Shown here one piece after another: positions 29,187 through 39,078 of a DNA stretch of 39,078 nucleotides (positions are counted from its first letter, which is position 1; each line of letters starts with the position of its first letter). The stretch is taken from assembly GCA_023853785.1 (NCBI GenBank), contig JAJIRX010000775.1, positions 1 to 39,078 on the forward strand, written 5' to 3'. Origin of the DNA: Psilocybe azurescens (lineage: Eukaryota; Basidiomycota; Agaricomycetes; Agaricales; Agrocybaceae). A program made the translations under genes and the position numbers. The notes under the pieces were generated by a model, which saw nothing but the letters and a program-made list of their open reading frames with translations, had not been told where the DNA came from and did not search any database.

Positions 29187-30735
29187 TGGTATTTGTTCAC
29201 TGTTTTATTTTTTCCTATTTTTTACCAGTTTTATATGATTGATTCTTTTTTTTTTTTTTGGCATTTATGCTTATTGTACTTACTCAGCTTAACTTCTTTC
29301 TTATTTGTCTCACTTCACTTTTCATAATCCTGCTTATACTTTCTACTCATCCTATGTTACTCACTTACTCATTCTTTAATTTTCACTCCAGAACTCTGTC
29401 AGTCATCATTCTATTGTATGTAGTTGGTAAATTGGTCTGGTGGATGTTGATCTTCAGAATGATTAGTATAGCTTGGATGCTTTACCTATTTTACATATTT
29501 TCTATGTTCTCCAGTATATAAACCATGTAATAGTATAGCTTGGAATACAAGGATCTTACAAATCCCAGCTTTCTTCACAGCAGTGTTATCAATTATCAGC
29601 ACTCAGCAGCAGTATATATTAGCATGCATTCCGGAAGTTGTCATCAGTTTTCAGCATAAAATGCAGCAATTATTCCAGTCATTCCAGATGTTTTCTAGAG
29701 CTTAGATCAAACCAAGCCATCATTCATACACATTCACTATGTTTAATTCAGTAAATTTACATATTATCCTTCTATGAACCCTTCACTCTTTCTCTACACT
29801 CCTTTCCTCATCTCTCTATTGCTCTCATCAGTCTGGAGATTTGTGGCTCAAAATCATCATACAGTTTGTCACCTTCAATTGCTTTAGTCATCTCTCATTC
29901 ACTAGACTGTACTTCTGGCTTTGTAGAAGTTGCAGAATGAAAAAATTAGGATCAAGATTACACTCTCAATCCTGGCTTTGTATTTTTCCATCCAAATCAT
30001 TTACCCATCTTTCTCCTTCACACTCATCACTCTTCATCTATACTGTTCTATCTCATTCTCTATTACTTGAAACACACCTAGTAAACTCTCCAAAGCATTT
30101 CTATACCCCCTTATTCACTTCTTTTCTTTTAGACAATTCTACACTCCTCAGACCACATACTCTTCATAACCTAGTGGCCAAGCTGTTAGAATCTGAGAAT
30201 AAAACAGCTTTATTTCCTGTGATTCTGTGCACTGAATAGACCACCACAAGTACTGTATGTAGAAATTTTATGTAAATTAAATTCTCTATTGAAGAGACCA
30301 TTGCATAGCTAGCTGTGTAAAAAATAAAATAATGAAAAGTAGCTGAATTTTTGATATTCAGATGTACACCAGTGGACTATAATATGTTCACAAAGGATGA
30401 GAAAACTACAAAATACACAGTATCAGCTTGCAGCTAGCAGTGTGAATGGCATATTTATTAATATCTAAATACTGGGCAGCTGGGCTAGCTATTGTAATAA
30501 CAAAATAGTATTTGTAAAAAGATATAACTACACACTGGCTAAGAACAACAGAGGAAGCAGAAGGTATTAGCTGAAGTCAGGACACAGTGCAGTCAGCAGT
30601 GTGTTATAAAATTAGCACACACTAACTATATGTGATACAATTAAAGATTTAGTACTGAAGTACTCTAGTGGTTGCACAGGATGCGATACAGGTCTCATGC
30701 ATTATGGCCAGTACTTTACCATCCCCACACAGTCC
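29187..30735. other. AT-rich region without recognisable gene
   Basis: Pyrimidine-biased AT-rich sequence. Two open frames (29258-29521, hydrophobic; 29841-30239) show no family motif. Near its right edge AGTACTTTACCATCCCCACA (30711-30730) resembles a decayed copy of the KDZ terminus that begins at 30736. Confidence 0.5.
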
Positions 30736-30860
30736 AGTACTTTACAGTGCCCCACGGGTACCGGTCAGAACCGCTTGGACCCAGTCGGAACCGATCGGAA
30801 CCGGTCGGAATCCGATCGAATCCACTGGACCCACTCGGAACCGGTCGGAATCCGGTCGGA
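30736..30860 (+). repeat. KDZ element left terminus and subterminal array
   Basis: Terminus, then GGTACCGGTCAGAACCG and repeated CGGTCGGAA/CGATCGGAA/CGGAATCC motifs. A second, inner array lies at 31181-31440 (CCGATCGGAACCGGTCGG, TCCGACCGGGATTCC). Confidence 0.85.
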
Positions 30861-30896
30861 ATTTCTCATAATGTACTTAATCAGTGTATAATACAA

Positions 30897-31038
30897 TGCT
30901 TAGTCAGCATTACATAATAGTTGCTTACATAAGCTTATAAATAATGTATTGAAATCACATGATATAGTCTGCTTAGTCAGTATTACATAATATTTCTTAC
31001 ATAAGCTCTTAAGTAATCATTCAGGTCACATGATATTT
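30897..31038 (+). repeat. Tandem duplication of about 73 bp
   Basis: Two diverged copies starting TGCTTAGTCAGCATTACATA (30897) and TGCTTAGTCAGTATTACATA (about 30970), each ending TCACATGATAT. Confidence 0.75.
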
Positions 31039-31064
31039 ATAATAAATGCGAAATTATAAAATGC

Positions 31065-31135
31065 ACTCAACAGGAATTGAACCAACAGCTTTATATATAT
31101 TAATTCTATACACACATTACCAACTACACTATTAT
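31065..31135 (-). ncRNA. tRNA-like / SINE-like module
   Basis: On the minus strand, A-box-like TGTAGTTGGTAA (31129-31118) and B-box GGTTCAATTCC (31083-31073) with tRNA-like spacing. Degenerate, no clear cloverleaf. It lies between the outer and inner subterminal arrays of the KDZ element. Confidence 0.45.
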
Positions 31136-31180
31136 TGCTTGTGGTATTATCAACATTTGAGGTCTTTACACTCCCCCATA

Positions 31181-31440
31181 CCGATCGGAACCGGTCGGAA
31201 TCCGACCGGTACCGACCGAATTTTATTTGGCTGTATCCCTGCCAAATTAGCAGGAAATGCCCATATTTTTCCGACCGGATTCCGATCGGAATCACCGGTA
31301 CCGACCGGTTCCTTCGTTATCAAGTCCGACCCAAATCCGATCGGATTCCGACCGGGATTCCGAGTGGAATTTACCAAATTTTACACTTAATTAAACTCAA
31401 TTCCGACCGAACTGAGTGGAACCGAGTGGAATTATATTAT
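31181..31440 (+). repeat. Inner subterminal motif array of KDZ element
   Basis: Repeats of CCGATCGGAACCGGTCGG, TCCGACCGG and TCCGATCGGA type in both orientations, ending in ACTGAGTGGAACCGAGTGGA. Probably transposase-binding sites, by analogy with subterminal arrays of other DNA transposons. Confidence 0.75.
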
Positions 31441-31509
31441 GTCAGCAGATCATTTATCCGTGGTAATAAATCACCTGATCACCAGCTCAGCAAGCAATAA
31501 TAAAATATT

Positions 31510-31600
31510 GCAATACTCAAGGATTGAACTCGAGACTACAGAGAAGTCACATAATTAAAACCAGCAATAAACCAACTGCACCAACATGGCTGTATTGACA
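31510..31600 (-). ncRNA. tRNA-like / SINE-like module
   Basis: On the minus strand, A-box-like TGGTGCAGTTGG (31583-31572) and B-box GAGTTCAATCC (31531-31521). It is the third such module and again directly beside a subterminal array. The sequence GCAGTTGGTTTAT also occurs in close form at 13854-13866 (TCAGTTGGTTTAT). Confidence 0.5.
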
Positions 31601-32035
31601 TGCCACATTTTATGCATTATATAGAGCCTGTCTCCTATAATACAAACATGAATAGCGCACGCAAATCTCATCCGTTTATGAAATGTTTAATACCGTTAGA
31701 ATCGTAAAATTTGGGACAACCCGTTTTTGTAAAAATTACATCAAAAAATAAATTTATGATAGTGAAATACGCATTATTTGTATAATTCTTTGATTATATG
31801 CCTGAATTATTTTAAATAAACTAGATATTCGTGTTCTACTCATTTTTCCGATTCCAACAATACCGGATTTGTTGTGATACGATGTCATATAGCTGCGCAA
31901 CGTGTGTTGCAATTGCTACATGCACAGCATGCTCGGCCATTCCGGCAACTCGGATGCGGTTTTCCGATGGTGGCGCTGGCAACTTCCGCAGGGCGGAAAT
32001 GCGGGTATCCGTTGCCATGTCATCCGATTCTTCTT

Positions 32036-32190
32036 TCCTTCCCCATTCTTTCCCCCATTCTTTCCCCCAATCTTTTCTTCCCCAATCTTTCTCCCCCCAA
32101 TCTTTTCTTCCCCCCGTCCGCTTTCTTTCCCCCATCCGCTTTCTTTCCCCATCCGCTTTCTTTCCCCATCCGCTTTCCTTCCCTAACCAC
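32036..32190 (+). promoter_or_regulatory. Pyrimidine-rich tandem repeats before the accessory gene
   Basis: Direct repeats of CATTCTTTCCCC, CAATCTTTTCTTCCCC and CATCCGCTTTCTTTCCC end about 20 bases before ATG 32211. CT-rich tracts are common just upstream of fungal start sites, so this is a plausible core promoter; no TATA box is seen at the usual distance. Confidence 0.45.
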
Positions 32191-32210
32191 AACAATCCCT
32201 CCGTTTAGCT

Positions 32211-34637
32211 ATGCCCTCCACCACACGTTCGAGCCGACCCGTGTCGCGTAGCGGCTACATACGGACCACGCCGCCCCCCTTCCAAGCGCAGAGGTCGAAC
32301 ACAGACGAAACCACGCGCAAGCGCCGCAAGGACGAGGACGTGGACAATGAAGGACACGAACACAAACACGAACACCAGGACGAGGACGAGGACGAGGAGG
32401 TGGTGGAGAAGCGAGAGAAGGGGGACGAGAGGGGAAAAAAGCGCAGGAGAAGAGGGGAAGGGCATCCGGTACGTACCCAGCAACCCCCATCTCTCCCCCA
32501 GCTAACCCACTACTCAGGAAAACGAGCGGACAAAGCGCGAGAGAAGCGGCCGCTTTCGCCGCTGCCAAGACACGAAGTGCGTAACCCCTCCCCCCCCTGC
32601 TTTTTTTTTTACATTTAATTATGAGCTACCCCACTGTAGGAAAACCGGAAGGGCGCTGGCTCGCAGCGGGCATGCGGTTGCCCCACCCGGCCGCTCTCCC
32701 CACTCTGGCGATGTCGCCCCCTGCCTGCCACCACCACCTCGACCCAGACCCATCGCGAACAACGGTCGGACAGGAAGCATGACACGGACACCGATGCGGA
32801 CACCGTGAGTGACGACCCCAGCAATAGCGACCCCAGCGACACCAACCATGACAGCAACAGTGCCAACACCAACTCCAACATGACTGACAGTGACCATGAT
32901 GACAGGCGCAGTGGCACGAAGAGCCCTGATGGCACCCAGGATGCCAGTGGTAGTGATGACAACAATGATGTCCCTATGCGTCCCACCCCTCGCAGGACGG
33001 TAGGATCTGTAGAGGCTGCTGTCACTGCTGATGATGACACCTTTGCCACCACCTCTTCTGTATTCAGACCTGCTGATGATACTATGGGCACTGACACCCG
33101 TGCCACCCTTTCTCAGGCTCATCCCTCACCTTTACCTGGTAATGTACCACTTCATCTTATACCTGGTGTGGCCATGAGTGGCTCCAACCTCACTGGCCCC
33201 CACTCTCCCCTCCGTGCTCCTATAACCCTTGACCAGAGTGATGCAGCACCCACTGCCACTCTCGGTCTGGGTGTTTCAGTTGAGGACCCATCTCGTGCCC
33301 TTGATTGGTCAGTACCTGATCAAGGTATCTTATTTACTTTAAGTTTTGTATATATAATTAGAATTAATAAATTATATTAGACATACCAATGGGAAGTCCC
33401 CCTCTTAGTCGCCATGAACTACAAGGTTCTTCTTGAACTACAGGAGGCATTTTGCAGGGCTGTGCTCAAGGCAATAACCCCAACATTGCTGACTTTGCTA
33501 ATGATATTGAGAATCTTATTTCAATCATTGGTAAAGTTCACTTATATGTTACTGCGGATGATCCAAAATTATGGAACTTGGCCACAATGAACTATCAAAC
33601 AATCAAGCTTCCTGTTACATCTTCTTTAACAACAATTCTTCAGGAAATAGGGGATAGGTATTCTCCTGTGAGACGTAAGTTATTGACTTTTGTTAATTAC
33701 ATATTCTCATTATTATTTAGGAAACAATGCACATGTTTATACACATGAGGATGATGAATGGATGATGAAGGGATGATATGAGCTTGCAATACGTAATAAT
33801 GAAGAGGTGATTTGGTCTAAAGAGAATGCTGGATATATTACTCGCATTCTTATCGTATGTATTCATTATTTATTATTTAAAATTGTTTTGTTAAATAACT
33901 TGACTTCTAGCGTACCACTGATGAGCTACCACAATCCTCTTCTGCTGCTGGATTTCCACCTTCTGCTCCTTTGACTTCCAATTCTGGAGACAACACTCAA
34001 ACTTGGGAGCTGAAGTTGTCAAACCCTAAGCATATACTCATTGCTATTGCTTTGGGTATTGATCCTGCTCTCACTCATCAATTTGAAAATGCATCTGGTA
34101 CAAGAAGTACAATGCTTGGAATGATGCAGCAGCAAAGCTACAGGAGCTCAAAATTCCAACCAATTAGCAACACTTCCAAGCACCAATCGCACAGAGCTGA
34201 TCAACTTTTTGCTGGACGTTCCTATTGGCATTCTCATATTACTCAAGCCTTCAGAAACATTCAAAATTACGAAAACATGGTCAAGTGGCTTGAACGTGAT
34301 GACAATGATGACTATCCAACAGATCTGGAGGTTTGGCATTTGAGCAAAGATCGCTATACATTCCAAGATTTGAAGAGTTGGAAGACAGATAGAACTTTGA
34401 ATAGGACTTATCGGGATCAGTTGGAGAAAGAGAAAGAGAAGGAAAAGGAAAAAGGAAAAGGAAAAGAAGAAAAGAGAAAGAGAAAGATAGAAAGAATCAG
34501 TGGAAGGAAAAAGGCAAACAGTTGGAGTTGGAGTTTATTGCTAGTGACGCTGGATCATCCACAATGGCAAAGAAGTCATTAGTTGATAAGAGTATTAAAT
34601 CTACATCGAAGTCACACAAATCAAAGTCCCGAAAGTA
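32211..34637 (+). pseudogene. KDZ-element accessory protein, unknown function
   Basis: ATG 32211 opens MPSTTRSSRPVSRSGYIRTT, then a K/R/D/E-rich stretch. Exons continue via introns near 32470-32517 and 32580-32629, then a D/S/T/N-rich segment (32760-33100) and a Ser/Pro linker. Clear introns follow at 33325-33380, 33675-33720 and 33855-33910. The C-terminal part contains LISIIGKVHLYVTADDPKLW, PKHILIAIALGIDPALTH, YWHSHITQAFRNIQNYENMV, a lysine-rich run, and ends SKSHKSKSRK at TAG 34635-34637. TGA at 33434 and 33774 interrupt the frame where Arg fits, and there are frameshifts near 34115-34160 and 34470. The basic, low-complexity ends suggest a nuclear DNA- or RNA-binding partner of the transposase, which is inference. 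The family is unknown to me beyond its association with this element. Confidence 0.6.
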
Positions 34638-34691
34638 GGTGTAGTAATATAACCTGTATTTGTATCTGATTTTTTTATGATTTTTATATAG

Positions 34692-36879
34692 TTGTGTTCA
34701 AATATTTTGGCTTATTCTGTTCTGGATTTTGTCTGCTCTGACTTGCAAATTTCTGATGCTAATGGCTTTTTTTCTTGTTTACCAACTGTGACTGCTGCAT
34801 CAGAAGAACAACCATTCCCAAATATTACATTTAAATTGTTTAGTGAATTTGTTTCTCAAAACTTTAGCTCTCAAGTATCTCTGGCAACTGTTCTTGTGGT
34901 TCTTTTAGCTTAACAGAAAACTCTGATCTTTTAAATTTGCATGGTCATCAAAAATCCATATATTCTAGGAGAAAAAAAGCATTGCTTCTAGTTGGATAAA
35001 ATCTTTGGCTAGAGCTTTAAATGAACACTTAGGCAGTGATGCAAAACTTTATTGAAACACAGAGAGTTTTCACAAAATATGAATGAAGAAGACAATGCTT
35101 TAATTATGCCAATAGCTACTAAGCTTGATACAATGGCAAGTGTCCTTCAGCTAGAGCTACTTTTTCTAAAAAGGAAAACTTAAAAAACTGGCTACAATTT
35201 CTCATCGTGATATTGCTGCAGTACATGTAATATGTCCATCTTCTATGGAGTGTGAAAACATGAACTGTCAACCATTTGCTTTGACACAAGACACTCGATC
35301 TCGAGATATTCCAAAAGTTACCTTAATAAAGGGTGCTATTATCCACAATAATGTTCATGTTTTATCAGGAAAATGTAAAAGTTGTGATGCTGGATATTAT
35401 GCAGATCATGAATCAATGATTCAAACATCAGGCCGAAGAAACAGAATATATTTGAATTCAGCCAAATATATGAAAATTGGCCAGCATATTTGGGCTGATC
35501 GCTCTTTCTCAAATGCAGTAGTTAATGGCATGTACAGTTTTCATGCTTCTGCTGCTGCATATACTGATTATTGGAATAACACCTTTGGCCAAATTAATTT
35601 AAAATACTCTGCCAAACTAAGTCGCCGACATATATAGCAAGCATTTGTTCAAGAGACTGTTCGAATTATGGCTTCAGATCAAAAAGTATATTTGGAATTA
35701 AATGAAAACCTACCAATTGATGAGGTTACTAAAGAAGCTTATAATGCACTTGGTCAAAATGGTATTATATATGCTGCCAATGGTCATTCTTGTTCTGAAT
35801 GCAGCCAGCCTTATAGGCCACCTGAAAATGCAAGTTCTGATGATATGAATGTTGATCATGCAGATGTGAAAATGTGTAATTGATGGAATAGTAATGGGAC
35901 CAACACATTGTGCATATCAAAACTGTGAATCAGACCTTCTAAATGCTCGTGGTGGTTCATTTTGTCCTATACATGAAAGAGAATATGAAAATAAATGTCG
36001 TGTAGTTGGCTGCCAAAATAATAGAGTTTCTTCAACACAAGCTTGTCAGCAGCATAAAAGAGAATGGGATAAACATATTCAAAACTGCAGTCCTGGTGCA
36101 CTAGCTGGAGTGCGTAGAATGTTAAGGTGACCTAATGAAAATTTAGAGTGGCTTCCAAATATACAACGAGATCCTGCACCTCATGATGGACCTGTGCTGC
36201 CTGATAGACAAAACAAACATTATTTTAGTCCTAATCAATTTTACTGTGTCAAAACTCTTTGTGCTCCATGTGGTACTGTTATAGCATGGACAAAATTTGC
36301 CAAGTCTGAATCTCCAACAAAATTATGAAATTTCTTAACAGTGTTTATCCAGCTAAAGAATCATGACCTGCTTATGTGTGTATAGATAAAGCATGTACTG
36401 TGCTTAAACATATTGTTAATAGTGGAGCTTATGAAGACTGGTTTCAAACAACTCGCTTTATTGTGGATTCATACCACTATATTAATCATAAAGCAACAGA
36501 CAATATATGTTGCACATGGTGTAATCCTACTCCAAGTGATGGATCTGCCCCAAATCTGGTTATTCCAGCTATAGATAAAAATGGACAACCTTGTTTTCAA
36601 CGTGCATTTAATACACAGGTAAATATTTTTATTTTATTAATATTATTTTTGCTAAAATATTAAGTAGGCTTGTGAACAGCTAAACTCATGGCTGGGAGGA
36701 TATGAATCTATTTTGAAGCGTATGACACCAGGAAACTTTAACTGGTTTTTGCATTCAATGATTTACTATCACACAAAACATGTGTTAAGAAAGCAGGCTT
36801 TGAAAAAGGAAAAAAAATACAAGAGAATACTAGTGATGATAGTGATTTAGAGGAGAATGATATAAATACTATCGATTGA
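34692..36879 (+). pseudogene. KDZ transposase with CxC5 and CxC6 cysteine clusters
   Basis: The N-terminal part starts at about 34692 (NILAYSVLDFVC). The CxC5-like cluster is HVICPSSMECENMNCQP (about 35225-35275) with GKCKSCDAGYYA further on. The CxC6-like cluster follows (THCAYQNC, GGSFCPIHERE, CRVVGCQN, QACQQH; 35900-36060). The KDZ core C-terminus has FIVDSYHYINHKATD, CCTWCNP, and FNTQ joined across intron 36619-36667 to ACEQLNSWLGGYES, then RMTPGNFNWFLHSM. The acidic C-terminus ends at TGA 36877-36879. Breaks: a shift near 34912, more near 35055 and 35110, TAG 35635 (Trp fits), a shift near 35878, and TGA 36128 and 36364 (Arg fits). Such transposases would bind the termini and excise and reinsert the element; this copy is not intact. 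Confidence 0.88.
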
Positions 36880-36959
36880 TAGTATTATTTGATGTATTTG
36901 TATTTAGTGTGTTATATAAAAGTTTGATATTATTAAAATTCTACTTGAAATCTGATTAG

Positions 36960-37102
36960 AATTTCTCACTGAAAATAATACTTAAGATATAGTACAATTC
37001 CACTTAGAATCAGTCAGAATCCACTCAGAACCAGTTGGAATCCACCGAATCCACTTGGAACCAGTCAGAACCAGTCGGATTCCACTCGAACCAGTCAGAT
37101 TC
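36960..37102 (+). repeat. KDZ right subterminal array, part 1
   Basis: Repeats of CCACTCAGAACCAGTTGGAA, CACTTGGAACCAGTCAGAA and CCAGTCGGATTCC type, broken at 37102 by the solo LTR and resumed at 37543. Confidence 0.8.
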
Positions 37103-37542
37103 TGTTACGATTTCAAGTTAGAGTCACGCAGTGTCGTAATCTAACCACCAATCGTTGTACAAGAACAAGTTCAAGTTCAGGTTGAGCAAGTAAAGCAGAG
37201 TAGATTCTCAAGAACTAGCTAAAGAATACAGTAGATGCTCCCTCATATAAATACTATGAACTGTACAGCTAGTTGAAACGAGATCGAATGTTCATCAGCA
37301 GATGTATATAAGAATAGGAGAAACAGATCGAGTTGAAACAAGTTTGAATGTTCATCAGCAGATGTATATAAGAATAAGAGAAACAGATCAAACGTTCATC
37401 AAAAGATGTATCATAAAAGATGGAAGTGAAAGTAAAGTTCATCAGAGCGTACGATGATGTATCAATGATGTGAAAGATGACAAAGAAAAGGAAAAGAAAA
37501 GAAAGAAAAGAGAAAAGAAAAAGAAACAGACTTGTCGTAACA
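37103..37542. mobile_element. Solo LTR (440 bp)
   Basis: Starts TGTTACGATTTCAAG and ends CTTGTCGTAACA, so the ends are the 8-bp inverted pair TGTTACGA/TCGTAACA. It is flanked by the 5-bp duplication GATTC (37098-37102 and 37543-37547). Inside is a tandem duplication of about 60 bp (ATGTTCATCAGCAGATGTAT at about 37288 and 37348). No internal retrotransposon domain is present; superfamily undetermined. Confidence 0.88.
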
Positions 37543-37704
37543 GATTCCACTTGGATTCCACTCAGAACCAGTCAGATTCCACTCAGAACCAGTCAGATTC
37601 CACTCAGAATCCAGTCAGAACCAGTCGGAATCCACTTGGTACCAGTCAGAACCACTTGGTATCAACCGGTTCCGACCGGTACCTGTGGGGCACTGTAAAG
37701 TACT
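37543..37704 (+). repeat. KDZ right subterminal array, part 2, and terminus
   Basis: CAGAACCAGTCAGATTCCAC-type repeats, then CCGGTTCCGACCGGTACC and the 18-bp terminus GGGGCACTGTAAAGTACT. Confidence 0.85.
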
Positions 37705-38958
37705 GCTTCTTATTGGTGGTTGGACATCACATTCAACTTTCAAAATTCCTATCAACATTCATGAGGACTCTACATGCAGTATTGGTTGCACTTCTGATTT
37801 GGCAGAGCTTATTCAACGCACTGATTTAGTGATATGGGATGAAGCTCCATGCAAAATCGTTATATTCATGAGGCTGTGGACCCGTACTTTCAAGGATATC
37901 CGTAACTCTGATAAGCCATTTGGAGGACTTACTGTTGTGTTTGGTGGAGACTTTAAGCAAATTCTTCCTGTTGTTGTGAAAGGATCAAGAGCACAAATTG
38001 TTGGAGCATGCATGCAGAGGTCACAACTTTGGGGACACATCAAGCATTCTAAATTGACAGAGAATATGCGTCTGAACACTGCACATGATGAAGAACAGAA
38101 ATTTGCACAATGGCAGTTGGATATTGGTCTGGGAAAACATACAGATGAATCTGACAACACAACACTTTCTGATCGTTTCAAATGTGCCAACAATACTGTT
38201 GAATCTCTGATTGATACAATATATCCTGGAATTCAGCAGACCACTGGGCATAATGACAAATACTATGCTGAATGGACAATTATGTGTAGCAGGAATGATG
38301 ATGTGGATGATCTGAACAAAACTATTCTTAACAAATTTCCTGGAGAAGAAAAGATGTTTCGCAGTGCTGATAGCATTTGAATAATCGGGGGACATGGTGA
38401 TGAAGGAATTCTGATGTATCCAGTGGAGTACCTGAACACAATCAACTGTTCAGGTCTTCCTTTAGCCAAGCTGGCACTGAAAGTTGGTTGCCCTATTATG
38501 ATTTTACAGAATTTGAATGCAAGGTAGGGGAGTGTGCAATGGATCGAGAGGATTGTGACAAGAATGGGAACCGTGTTTTGGAAGTTCAACTATTGACAGG
38601 AGATAGAGCAGGGAGACAGTTTTTATTCCACGGATTGGGCTAACACCAACAGACACACAAGTTCCATTTGAATTTTGCTGACAACAATTTCCTGTCGCGA
38701 CTGGCATTTGCACAGACGATTAATAAGCGCTCACACAATCTGTTTTACATGTTGGACTAAACCTTATTTCTTCACCTTTTGCACATGGACAACTATATGT
38801 TGCTATTTCACAAGTAACATCTGTACACAACATCAAGGCTATTTGGGATGAGAGTTCTGGATTAAGTATGACAAAAAATATAGTGTACCCAGAAGTTCTT
38901 TTCTATTGACCATATAGTGACTAATTTTTATGTAGTATATAAAGTGTTTGTATTGTAT
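37705..38958 (+). pseudogene. Second Helitron helicase copy, truncated
   Basis: Matches 27480-28733 closely, starting at CTTCTTATTGGTGG in motif I/II spacing, so Walker A is missing. Kept: VIWDEAP, GGDFKQILPV, GKHTDESDNTT, and the C-terminal [12 protein letters not shown] region. Extra lesions include indels near 37845, 38379, 38524, 38690 and 38905. It directly abuts the KDZ terminus at 37704. The missing 5' half is not found left of 30736, so the junction is not a simple insertion, or a deletion followed. Confidence 0.85.
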
Positions 38959-39078
38959 AAAATTAATTATTTTTCATGAGGAGGTAGAGGGAGATGAGCA
39001 AAGCTCATCTCCCCAAGATATTATATAAGTGATTGCTATTATAATTTTTTAACTTAATGAGGCATGAAGTGTTGATAG
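38959..39078 (+). other. Helitron 3' non-coding region with hairpin
   Basis: Perfect 11-bp stem GGGAGATGAGC (38989-38999) and GCTCATCTCCC (39003-39013) with an AAA loop. The first Helitron copy has TGAGCAAAGC in its 3' hairpin too. The window ends before a terminus can be placed. Confidence 0.65.

Larger units (their letters stand above)
30736..37704 (+). mobile_element. Autonomous-type KDZ transposon (CxC5/CxC6 class)
   Basis: Perfect 18-bp inverted termini AGTACTTTACAGTGCCCC (30736-30753) and GGGGCACTGTAAAGTACT (37687-37704), followed on each side by ACxGGTACCGGTCxGAACC. Arrays of TCCGACCGGA/CCGGTCGGAA motifs on the left and CAGTCAGAACCAGTCGGA motifs on the right lie inside. The 7.0-kb interior has two plus-strand genes: an accessory protein (32211-34637) and the transposase (about 34692-36879). 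KDZ elements (Kyakuja-Dileera-Zisupton) are described from basidiomycetes as large DNA transposons, often linked with TET/JBP genes; no such gene is visible here. No flanking duplication is seen: the left flank is unrelated sequence, while the right flank is in the middle of a Helitron helicase. Confidence 0.85.

Noticed and set aside
29258..29521. Hydrophobic 87-codon frame resembling a small membrane protein
   Set aside because: AT- and pyrimidine-rich DNA gives Leu/Ile/Phe codons by chance; no signal or family motif.
36280..36880. Possible TET/JBP dioxygenase gene near the KDZ transposase
   Set aside because: TET/JBP genes are known neighbours of KDZ elements, but no HxD...H dioxygenase motif is visible anywhere in the window.

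Overview
The window looks like a repeat-rich stretch of a filamentous basidiomycete (Agaricomycete) genome. The evidence is short 46-70 nt GT-AG introns with CTAAC/CTAAT-like branch points, a patatin/NB-ARC/TPR NLR-type gene, a Helitron, a Copia retrotransposon, and a DNA transposon with CxC5/CxC6 cysteine clusters and a KDZ transposase, a family described mainly from such fungi. I cannot name the species.

Layout. 1-3881: mostly without recognisable genes, with weak minus-strand coding remnants at about 2667-3060. 3882-8780: one spliced NLR-like gene (patatin phospholipase, NB-ARC, 18 nearly identical 42-residue TPRs) carrying an in-frame TGA and two frameshifts, so probably a recent pseudogene. 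8781-9816: spacer with telomere-like and minisatellite sequence. 9817-29186: a nest of mobile elements. 29187-30735: AT-rich, no gene seen. 30736-37704: a complete KDZ-type transposon with perfect 18-bp termini, a two-gene cargo (accessory protein and transposase, both decayed), tRNA-like modules and a solo LTR. 37705-39078: a second, truncated Helitron helicase copy.

The nest can be read base by base. A KDZ-family non-autonomous element (element 1, 9817-28998) was entered by an autonomous Helitron (14202-28934) at an A^T site. The Helitron helicase frame was then split by a second, inverted copy of the same non-autonomous element (element 2, 17884-26606), leaving an 8-11 bp target duplication. 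A Copia element (19239-24980, minus strand) entered element 2 with the 5-bp duplication CAGCG and has near-identical LTRs. A separate Helitron 5' end on the minus strand (29186) abuts the outer boundary. Elements 1, 2 and the autonomous KDZ element share the terminus ACTTTACAGTGCCCC but carry different subterminal motif arrays, which suggests cross-mobilisation by a KDZ transposase.

A recurring lesion runs through unrelated genes here. At least ten in-frame TGA codons sit where the family or reading context fits Arg (CGA), in the NLR gene, the Helitron, the Copia element and both KDZ genes. This is the pattern expected from C-to-T change at methylated CpG or a RIP-like process. All functional statements come from motif reading; no database search was run.
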